This document shows positions 25,001 through 37,000 of a stretch of DNA of 64,000 nucleotides, piece after piece. The notes below the pieces were generated by a model. It was not told the DNA's origin, made no database searches, and saw only the letters and a list, made by a program, of their open reading frames with translations. A program made the translations under genes and the position numbers. The DNA comes from Saxidomus purpurata (Eukaryota > Mollusca > Bivalvia > Venerida > Veneridae), in contig JAFMSR010000003.1 of NCBI GenBank assembly GCA_022818135.1, positions 15,034,935-15,098,934 of the forward strand. Reading direction: 5' to 3'. Positions within the stretch are counted from its first letter, which is position 1, and each line of letters starts with the position of its first letter.

Positions 25001-28000
25001 AAATTTGTGTTAAAAATTCATACATCTTTATTCTTTCAGATAAAGGTAGGCATATTTTTCTTATATTTTTTTGGATTAATTTTATGTAGTTATATTATGC
25101 CTATTTCCCTATTAACGGTACTAACTTGACACATTCTCTTTCCAGAAAACACACTAGGTCACGGAGTAGGTCTCCAGACAGAGAAAAAGACAAATTCATC
25201 GAAAAGGAGAAGAAAAGACTCGAAGACTTGCGTCTCAGAATAGACAAGGCTAAACTCAGGGAAATTGCAATGTAAGTGGATTGTTTGACACGGGTCCTAA
25301 CCAGAATATACATACAAAAGTAAACATGAGAGGAGAGATGTGAACATTTAATATGCTGTTGAAATTTTGCCAGAAACTGATAAAAAAGACTCATGAAATA
25401 TAAATGGTGGGGTCTTTTTTTATCAAGAATATCATTATGTCTTTCCTATTGCAGCAAAAATGCAGTGTCAAATGCCAGATCAGGAGGACCACAGCTTGAT
25501 GTGGCCATAAAATCTGGTGGAAAATCTGTGGAGGAATTAACAGGTATATTTTATCAGCCAATAGAGTTGTTACTAGAATACACGTCTCTTGTTGCGATAG
25601 CTAACATTTTTGTTTTAAACAATTTTTTCTTGCATATCGGATCGGCATTTCCGGTGATTTTGCCCATGCCGGAAAAACCACCCCCCCGCCACCCCATCAA
25701 TGCCAGCGCTGTGTGAATCTTATGACGAAGGTTAAAACTTGTGCTCAATACTCATTTCCCCCCCTCGCGAAATTGTTTGTTTTTCAGAGCTAACTTTTTG
25801 TTTTAAACAATTTTTTCCTAGTTGGGAGAATACATGTTTCACTTATTTGATGCCTGAAAAATAAAGTTATGTACATGTATCATCTTTCCTAAGGATTGTG
25901 GGGCTAGTGCTTTTTGTTATGTCTTTAACATGTCTATAAATATGTCCTGGATTTTAAAAAAAACTAGGTGTAAAGTAAGAATCTGAATACTCCTCATGTT
26001 TCCTGTTTGTAGAATACTGTAAAAAGATACAAGAGAAAGAGATAGAGAGGAAGAAGTATAGAAATGACTTTGAGAGTTCGTCCGAGGAGGAACCAGCGAG
26101 ACACTCCGACGATGAGGATATGTTACATCATCCATTCATTGTGAAAGAACCGGGTTCCATCACTTTTGATATCAAGGTATCTGTTTTACTTAGTTGCTTA
26201 AATAAACTAGCACTGACTGAATGGAGAACAGTGGAGATCATGATTAATAGTGCTAGGGTGACATCAATGTTCATAAAATGTATATTAACCTGTCTTTTTT
26301 GTTAAGAAAAAATATTAGAAATTAATTTCTGTGAGATCAGATTTTACCTGAAACTTTCTTGTGTGATGGAAACAGAAAGATCCTCCTGGCAGAGTCAATT
26401 AAAAAGTTGAAATCAATGCCCTGGATGGAAATGATACTGATATAAGTGTGTTTTTGTTTGCTTTCAGGATTCCAAGCAGCTTCCTGTTGTTTCTCCACAG
26501 GAGAGAATAGCCCAGAATGCACAGCTACGTATCACATATCCTGTATCAAGCGGTTCCACTCACAGAGAGAAAGAATGGGTACCAGTGGAGCCGGATCAAG
26601 CCGGACCTCTTGTATTATCCAAACCAAAGACAAACACACCTATCAGTTTGCCAGCGCTGATGCCTCCGCCCGCACCACCCAAACCTAAATCAGAAGTTAA
26701 AGTGTTCGAAGAACCACCAGAGCAGGTAATAGTTCATTTTTATTTTCTGTCCCATCTTCAGTGTTTTCTAATGAAAGTATATTCTAGTAGTAATAAGCTC
26801 AAAGCTTGAATTTTCAATTGGAAAAAGTGTACCTTTATGTACTTAATTTTTACATGTTTTCTTTCTAATAAATAAGAAATCAAAATTATTACTGTAAAAT
26901 GAATAGTTTTTGTGTGACAAGTCCTATGAATAAGTTCATGCAAGTTTTCAAACTATGTAAGTGTCTTTCAAACTATGTAACTATGTAAGTCTTAGAAAAT
27001 TAGTTAAGTCGTAGTTAATTTAAGAAATTTGTTTTTGTTTTTAACAATTTTCCTACTGTGTAACAGATTTTTTGCCACCCAATTTGTTAGCATTTTCATA
27101 GAGTATTTGAAAGAGTGTGTATTTTTCAGCCAGCAGACATTAGCTCTATCGTATCTGAAAGATTGACGGCGATGAAGAAGTTACAGGAAAACCCGAATGA
27201 TGTCACCGCTAAGATCATTCTTGACAATGCTCAGAAACAGGTACCAGCATTTACATTGTACTAGTAAATTGCCTTGATAACAAAAGTCAAAATTTAAGAG
27301 AAATGTTTCTCTTAAGTAATAATATTGAAATATACGTTTTGTTGTTAGTCATTGACCATAATTAGAGGATAATTATTATAAAGTGATGAACACTGAACTT
27401 ATGAAATTAGTTGTCTACAGTGATACAGTGTGAGGCACTGTGAAGCATTTTATTACTGCAGGCAAAGGGTGTAATAAATTTAATTTTCAGTGACCTTGAG
27501 AAGAATCCCCCCCCCCCCCCCCCAAAAAACTCTTTTTACCCCAAATCGCACCCATCCGTCGTCCGTCCGTCTGTGCCCCCACAAATTCGTGTCCGACTGT
27601 ACCCCGAGGATTTTAAAATAACTTGGCACACATGTCTAGCTAGCACATCAAGACGACGTGTTGCGTGCAAGACCCACATCCCTACCTCAAAGGTCAAGGT
27701 CACACTTGGAGTATGAAGGTTATGGAATCCTCTATATATGCACACATTCGTGTCCAGACTGTAACTTTGTCATGCATTGAAGGATTTTAAAATAACTTGG
27801 CACAAATGTCTAGCACATCAAGACAACGTGTCGCGTGCAAGACCCACGTCCCTAGCTCAAAGGTCAGGTCATCTTAGGTTTGAAGGTAATGGATTCCTCT
27901 ATATATGCATATATGCACACTTTCGTGTCCGCGACTGTACTTTGTCATCTTGAAGGATTTTAAAATAACTTGGCAAAAATGTCTAGCACATCAAGACGAC

Positions 28001-31000
28001 GTGTAGCGTGCAAGACCCACGTCCCTAGCTCAAAGGTCAAGGTCACAGGTTTATGGTATGGATTCCTCTATATATGCTATATGCACACATTCGTGTCCAG
28101 ACTGACTTGTCATGCTTTGAAGGATTTTAAAATAACTTGGCACAAATGTTAGCACTCAAGAAGACGTGTCACGTGCAGACCCACGTCCCTAGCTCAAGGT
28201 CTCACACTTAGAGTTTGAAGGTAATGGATGCCTCTATATAGGCATATATGCACAAATTCGTGTCCGGACTGTAACTTTGTCATGTATTGAAGGATTTTAA
28301 AATAATTTGGCACAAATGTCTAGCACATCAAGATGATGTGTCGCGTGCAAGACCCACATCCCTACCACAAAGGTCAAGGTCACACTTAGAGTTTATAGGT
28401 AATGGAATCCTGTATATATGCATACATTTGTGTCCGGACTATAACTTCATCATGCTTTGAAGGATTTTGAAATAACTTGGCACAAATGTCTAGCACATCA
28501 AGTGGATGTGTCGCGTGCAAGACCCAAGTCCCTACCTCAAAGGTCAAGGTCACACTTGGTGTTTAAAGTAATGGAATACTGTATGCATGGTTACTCTGTC
28601 ATGCATGGAAGGATTTTAAAATTACATAGCACATTTATTGAGCACATGGAGAGGACACAGACAGTGAGGCACCTCTTTCGGGGGCATTTGTCACTTGTGA
28701 GGGACAGCTCTTGTTCTTTTTTTTTTTTGTATTAAAGACAGTGTCCATTTTGCCAGCACCTTCTGTGTCTAAAACGAAGTCACATGGAAATGCTTGCTAT
28801 AACACAAAATGTGTCACAAGAATATAACACAGTGTTACTACATTCCCACAAATAAAGCACAGGATAATGAAAAAAAGTAAGCCAGAATTAAAAGCTATGC
28901 AATATTGTTGTTTCCCACATCATGCATGAGACATTTCTCTTGCGGATCACACCAAGACTTTCAAAATTCCCTGCAGGACATGCAGACATTTACTTACCCA
29001 TAATTCACCATGGTTTATCTAACAGATATGATTAAACATTATTCATGAGGTTAATGCATCTCGGAGAGAGTTGAAGTACAACAGACTACACTTTTTTCCC
29101 TTTCCTCTACAGGCTAGTCAGTGGGCTGCATCCAAGAACTTACCAGGTCAGTTTTTAGGGAGCACAGGGGCCAGTATTTTGTCGCAGGAGGAGTTAATGG
29201 GGAATAAGAAGAGGCAGGCATGGTTGAAAAGGGTACGAATATATAGACGTGTAGTTTTTACGTAACGATTTTTAGTTTCTGTCTGCTCTGATGCTCAGCT
29301 ATACATTTGGCTGCTTAGATACAGTTTCAATAAATGGTCACATTTCTTAAAATCAGAATTAATTTTAAAAACCTTACCACCTTTTAAGGAAATCTTATTT
29401 TAACTGTTAGAATTAGGTTGTAATATTTTTATTATGTCTTTATTTTTATCATAATCATCATTATCACCATCATCTTATCATCAGATATTGTCATGATCAT
29501 CATCATCAACTGATGGATGCAATGTCTTTTTTAAGCTCACCTGAGCCTTCAGCTATAATGACTGGGACACATCCATCCATCTCTCTGTCCATCTGTCTGT
29601 CTGTTAGCTATTCATATAATTTCTTCAAAGAAATATTTGCCTGATTTGTAACTGAACTTCATCTGTAGCCTCCAAAATTCCCAAGTTCCAACAGTTTCTC
29701 TCCTCTATAAACTGATGCCAGAGTTATGATATCAGCAACTGGATAGAAATTCTGGTTCGGAGTAACAATAATGTCACTCGTCCTCAGATTTTGAACAATT
29801 GGTAATGGTTTTGTCCTGTCTTCACAAAATTTGTACACTAAACTTTAAATTCAAACTTTTTGAAACTGTATGAAGCTGATTTTGCGCAACTTTTTAGCAA
29901 ACTGAATCATCTTCTACAACAGGTTGCTCAAGTGGTAAATGGACATAATCCCCTAGTACATTGCCCCTTGGCTCAATTTTGCACAGGAAGGTCATTAGCC
30001 CCTTCATCAAATTAATATTTCTAAATCAAATTTCAAACTTTGAAGAGTGAAGAGGCTAATGTCTGCCATCTGCTGCCATCGCAGAACAATAAAAGGGCTT
30101 ATGTCCTGGTGAGCTACCGGGATAATATCCTATGAGATAATGTCCTGCATTCTGCTGAGGTGGGTGTCAAGGCAAGCATACATGTTCATTACAAAAAAGA
30201 CACTTTTCCATAAAGGCTTGCTTAATTCTTCAACATAGATGAAATTAATCAAAATTTGTATTTTGAAAAAATCCGTATCTTTATCATAACTTAAAGAAAG
30301 GAAGAAGAGGAATACATGTTTTTTCTTCAAGGCATGGTATTTACACTCATACACAATTTCCGTTTACATTTTTGACAGTCTGTAAATACCTAAATAATAT
30401 ATTGAAATAGAAGTATTTAAAACTAATTGAAATATAAGGAAACCTTGCACAGAGCAGACAAAACTAAAGAATTTCACTGATACATTTAATTGCAGGTACA
30501 CATGTAGTGTTGGTCGTGAGAAATACAGACTACAGGCGTGTTTTGTGGATGTTTGGCCACATTTTCATCTAAGAAATCTGACAACTGCCTGTCATTCCTA
30601 GTTTATTTTGTGTACCACATGTATGTGTGGGAGACATATTGCTTTTGGCATGGTTGTCTAGCCATCTGCTTTTCTGCATGTTAATAGTCTTGTCCACTCT
30701 ATATTTTTTGTACAAGTCTAAGGTTTGCAAAAAATTTGGTGCAGATGTTCACCTTGGGGCTTATTGCAAATGTTCATTATATGGACTTCGGGCGAATACT
30801 GACCATACAGAAATGGGGCAAATGTTCACAATGTGGACTTGGGGCAATTGTGCATCATACAGACTGTGGGCAAATGTTCACCATATGGACTTGGGGCAAA
30901 TGTTCACCGTGCAGACTTGGGGCAAATGTTCACCATACAGACCTGGGGCAAATGTTCACCATACAGACTGGGGGTAAATGCTCATCGTACAAACTTTAGG

Positions 31001-34000
31001 CAAATCTTCATCATATGAACTAAGGGCAATTGTACACCATACAGTCTTAGGGCAAATGTTCACCATACAGACTTGAGGCAAATGTTCAACATATGGACTA
31101 GGGGCAGTTATTCACCATACAGACGTTTGGCAAATGTTCACCATACAGACTTGGGGCAATTGCTCACTATACAGACTTGGGGCAAATGTTCACCAACCAG
31201 ACTTCAGGCAAATGTTCATCATATGGACTAAGGGCAGTTATTCACCATACAGACTTGGTGTAAATGTTCATCATATGGACTTAGGGCAAAGGGCAATTGT
31301 TCACCATACTGTGATATTATGTGAAAGGCATTTTCAATCAGACAGTTATTAGAAGAAGTAATGACCTGTTGTGTACCCTGTGTTTCTCAGGAAGGACTGA
31401 AGGCTTGCATAGTATGCCTGAAGGTTTTGTTATCACTTGAGTCCTAGTAAATCAGTATAAATTTAGATTTTGGTAGTTCACCCTCCAAGTACGGCAGTTT
31501 TCATTTTTCGTTCATGATGATTTTGTGGCCTCACCTAACTTTGTCATTTCAGCTTGCATTCTACCATGTGTGTCTGTACAGATACATTTGGTAGAGTGTG
31601 TCAGGAATATTGAAACTGTCATATTTTCACTCTAAACCACACAGTATAATACTTTGCGAGTTTTTTTAAATACTTTTCTTAAGGTGGACTTATTCATTTG
31701 ACAGTTTCAAATATTTGAATCTGCACATTGATTTCATATATCACCATGTATCATTCTTTTCGTTGATAAAATGATGTAAAAATATCTAGGCGATTAGTTT
31801 ATACAGTTCTTGTTTTCAAAAGGACATAATTTTAATAAAATATAGCGAAATAGAATGTAGGTATAGATATGTTTACTTTCTGTGATACCCGGAGTGTTGG
31901 ATTACATTCACCAGGCAATATTTATATTCTTGTCAGTATCTTATAATCGGGCCTATCATGCACAAAGATGTGTGTGATTGACTATTATAAAATCAATATG
32001 CCTCATATGCCATGTGGAATAATGCCTGGGATATATGTATTTGCCTTTGATTAGTATGCCCAAAGTGTAAGGAAACAATTGATGGGCAGTTTTATTCGCC
32101 ATCCAGTGAAATTGCAGTATTTCTCTTTTTTTCCCTTGAATTTCATTCTAATTTCAGTGAAAGGCCTATGAACCTGCACTATGTTGTTTAAATTGTTCAT
32201 GGTACTTAATAATGATGTCAGTGACAATGCCTGTGACCCATTAATAAGTAGAAATACAGCATTTTCATTGGATGACATATCAAGCTTTCCATCCACTAAG
32301 TATGTTATTGTTCAACCAGACTTGTACTATAGAAAATAGAAAGTCTCTTGTCAATCTTAAACCTGTGATATATCATGTTTATAGTCTAATGTGAATTTAA
32401 TCCAACATTCAAATACATGTACCAGCTATGTGCAATTAAAATGAACTATGTTAAAACAGGAGAAATATGAAATCAGTATGCAGATTTGTTTAAAAGTCTG
32501 ATAACTACGTGATGGCAGAGGCGACGTGTACAACCGAGGGGCAACAACTAGTCTCTCTAACTGTGCTAGAAACTTTGTGCGAATAATGTGGTAACATGGT
32601 AAGTGGGAACTGTGTGAAAGCCTGCACATCTATTACAGCGGAATACATGCGTGCAAGAAATCGTAAAATGGTGCTTCATTTAAATCTACTGAACTTTAGT
32701 TTGCCGTACATGTATTCTGATGAACGTAATTTTGTGCAGACATGAACACAATTTCCAGAGAAAGGTGTTAAGACATCAAGTCAGTTTCATGTATAATGTT
32801 AATCCCCATTATATTTAATTTCATTGAGTTTTTTTCAACTTTCTTGATTCTTGTGGTAAGTACCGGTATAGGGTATAGAAAAAGTTCAATGAAAGACTAA
32901 AGGTAATTGAGTCTTAGTAAGAATGTTCCTGACTGGAGAAATGATCTTGACAGTAGCTATAAATAAACAAAATATGGGGTTTCCTACCTGAATTATCTAA
33001 ATCTACTGAAGCCCCCCTAAAAATACGTCTGTATTTCTGGTCTCCAGACTGATCTTTACTTTTTAAAGTCAACCTCTAACTTTCTTGAGTAAGAAAATGA
33101 TCAGAGACATATTTTCAAATGTTTTCTAGCAAAAAAGGCAAAATTATTTTCAAATGTTTTCTAAAAAAAGGCAAAATTATTTTCAAATGTTTTCTAGTAA
33201 AAAAGGCAAAATTATTTTCAAATGTTTTCTAGCAAAAAAGGCAAAATTATTTTCAAATGTTTTCTTGCAAAAAAGGCAAAATTATTTTCAAATTTTTTCT
33301 TGTAAAAAAGGCAAAATTATTATCAAATTTTTTCTAGCAAAAAAGGCAAAATTATTTTCAAATGTTTTCTTGCAAAAAAGGCAAAATTATTTTCAAATGT
33401 TTTCTAGTAAAAAAGGCAAAATTATTTTCAAATGTTTTCTAGCAATAAAGGAAAAATTATAAAATTATTTTCAAATGTTTTCTAGGAAAAAAAGGCAAAT
33501 TTTTGTTTAAAAAAAACAAGAAAAAGGAAAACCTGCTGGCCGGCCATAATTATTTTGGCAAAGAGACCGGAAACACACAAATATTTTTTGTTTGGCCATA
33601 TGTCCCATTTACGTAGGAAGTTAGTATTGGTCAAAGACTACAAAATGTACTACAGGAACCTTTTTGCTAGTTGTAGCTCAATTTGACAAGCTCATTTATG
33701 TCTTAAATAGAAAAGAAGAATAGAAAGCTTGAGAAAAAGAAAGTTTAAACAGAAATTTACTACAGAAGTTGTGAGAAGGATTGTATTGAAGAGCCTTAAT
33801 ATTCAACGAAAGGTACGAAGCTGAACATTCCGCTATCAGCTGTAGCTGACTTATACGCCACACAATATTAATAATGGGATGGACATTTTTTTTTCACTGA
33901 TAATTTGCTTAGAGATTTTGAAGTCAAGGGAGATAACTCGGAGAGCATTTTGTGTTTAGTTAGACATCACTTAATTTCACGTTGCTTTAAGTATGCCTGT

Positions 34001-37000
34001 GAAATTCACAGTTGTAAGGGTGTACAATATTATGTTTTCCTCCCCAAAGATAGCTAAGCCTTTTTTTGCAGATTTGTATTATGATGTCTTACTACATAAA
34101 ATTCATTTTTGCAAACTTATTTTTGCCAGCATTACAATTTGATGTCATTGTGATGTATAGTACTGTAGATCTAGCAGCAAACATGTACATGGAATTTGGA
34201 TTTGGTACCATAATTGTGGCTTTATGTGTGAAATGGTTACAGTTTATTTTGAGGTCATATTAGATAGGTTTGAAGTTCAAATGATTTATGTACTGGAAAT
34301 TCTCTCATGTAGTTATACCGCTGGTTTGTTCAGTTTCAGTGCCTTAAAAATATAAGTAAAATACAAGCAAAACTATAAGTAAAGTACAAGCAAAAGACAA
34401 GCACTGAACATAACATGCATATTGTAAATTGGGTCATATTCGCGATGATTTTATTTACGTTATTTTTCGCGAATTTCTCACTTGACTCGTTAAAAATCTC
34501 ACGAAAGATTTGTTTCACATAGATTTACTAGTAGAGAGTTCTCCTTTCGTGAAATTACAAATTCACGAGTTGGTCTGTCTGCTCACAGATCATTAAATTT
34601 TCGTCATGTCAAAATTACCCGGTTTACAGTAGGCGCATGTCTGTTCAAGCCCCTCCACACACACATGCACGCATGAATGCACGCACGCACACCAAAAACT
34701 GACCAACTATGAGACAAAGCAGAGGCAAAGAAGGTAAATTTGACTACACTTATTGCGAGGTCAGTTAAAACAAAGAACAAGTAAAAACAAGAGCCTTTCC
34801 TGCATCTTTATTTTGTCTCTTCTAAAATTTAAAAATTCAGTGTCCAATCTCTTATTGCATTATATTTTGAGCTTCCAAGTGCGGGAAACATACTAAACGT
34901 CGAAAACAAACATGAAACAGGAAATACACCTCATAATAACACTATTATAGGCTGAACTTGTTGGAATGGTTAGCTAGCTAAAATAGCAGAGTGTTTAACC
35001 AGTTTCTACGTTTGTAGCTGAACAGAAGAAAAGGATTAAGTTTTAAACAGCAAGAAACCTGTTTTGAAATGCATAGGTTGTTAGCTCACCTGGCTACGCC
35101 AGGGTGAGCTTTTCTGATCGATGATTGTCCGTCGTCCGTCAACATTTTGATTCAAATGACATCTCCTCTGAAACCTCTAGGCCAATGTTGATAAAACTAT
35201 GCAGGAATGTTCCTTGCATGAAGCTTTACCAAAATTGTTCAAAGAATTCCATTCCATGCAGAACTCTGGTTGCTATGGCAACAAATAGGGAAAACTTTAA
35301 AAATCTTCTTCTCTGAAACCACAAGGCCTAGAGCTTAGATATTTGGCATGTAGCATTGTCTAGTGGACCTCTACCAAGATTGTTCAAATTATGACCCCGG
35401 GTCAAAATTGACCCCGGGTGGGCCTTAGTTTTTGCATAGGCATACATAGGAAAACTTTTAAAAATCTTCTTCTCTGAAACCACAAGGCCTAGGCTAAGAT
35501 ATGTGCATGTAGCATTGTCTAGCGGACCTTTACCAAGATTGTTCAAATGACCCCTGGGTCAAAATTGATCCCACGGGGGTGGTCACTTAGTTTTGCATAG
35601 GAATATATAGGAAAAACTTTAAAAATCTTCTTCTCTGAAACCACAAGGCCTGGAGCTTAGATATTTGGCATGTAGCATTGGCTAGTGGACCTCTACCAAG
35701 ATTGTTCAAATTATGAGCCCCAGATCAAAATTGACCCCATAGGGGGGGGTCACTTAGTTTTACCTAGGCTTATGTAGGAAAAAATTAAAAAAATCTTCTT
35801 CTCTGAAACCACAAGGCCTAGAGCTTAGATATTTGGCATGTAGCATTAGCTAGTGGACCTCTGCCAAGATTGTTCAAATTATGACCCCTGGGTCAAAATT
35901 GACCCCGCACGGGGGTCACTTAGTTTTACATAGGCTTATATAGTAAAAACTTTAAAAATCTTCTTGTTTGAAACCACAAGGCCTAGAGCTTAGATATTTG
36001 GCATGTAGCATTGGCTAGTGGACCTCTACCAAGATTGTTCAAATTATGAGCCCTTGGTCAAAATTGACCCAGCACCGGGGGTCACTTAGTTTTACATAGG
36101 CTTATATAGGGAAAACTTTAAAAATCTTTTTCTCTGAAACCACAAGGCCTAGAGCTTAGATTTTTAGCATGTAGCATTGCCTAGTAGACCTCTTCAAAGT
36201 TTGTTCAAATTATGCCCCTGGGGTCAAAATTGACCATGCACCGGGGGGCGGGGTGGGGGGGGGGAATAATTTGTTCTACAAAGGCGTATATAGGAAAACT
36301 TATTTGGTATATAACATTATCTAGTGATCTTCCACCAGGCAAGTGGACTTGTACCAAGGTGAGCGATATAGGGCCCTCTTGTTAACAAGAAGTGGTTGCT
36401 TATAGATGTAGACACAATATTCACTTTGTTGTGCTGAATTCACCATATGCTATGATTACTTCAGAAAACTTCACACTCGCTCTGAAGAAAAACATAAGTG
36501 CTTTATGTAAACGGTGTTTTGCGACCTTTAATCCAGCAGCTTGTACGAAATAATGGCTGTTTAACACTAACATCAGACCTCCAGAAATTACATAGGCACA
36601 GGCATTCTAGATGCTTTCAGACGCTTATTGATTTATATATATGCACTTGTCTTTAAATTTTGTGATAAACTACGTTGAATACATAATGAGTTGCTTTAAC
36701 AACAGTTGCTCCTGTCTTTGTTCAGGATGTGTTCACAAGTGCGGCGCCAGTTTGTAGCGGGATCGGGATGTTCCTGTTACAGAAGATGGGATGGAAGCAG
36801 GGAGAGGGTCTTGGCAAAAATAATGAAGGCGCCAAAGAACCCCTGATGTTAGATTTTAAAGTGGACAGAAAAGGTATTGATTCTTCTGATTGACTGTAAA
36901 TCTAATGGTTTTATGAATAAATTTTAGGAAGTACATTAATTTTTCGTATTGACATTTATATAGATTTAAATAGCAGTATTCTGTTCAATATGAATTTTAT

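Noticed and set aside
30627..31352. Gly/Trp/His-rich open frames of 60-116 codons
   Set aside because: They are produced by the 26 bp minisatellite, and several frames overlap each other with the same cycling text.
33154..33462. 102-codon Lys/Phe-rich open frame
   Set aside because: It is a translation of the 35 bp minisatellite, with the reading rotating through three frames. No start context or homology.
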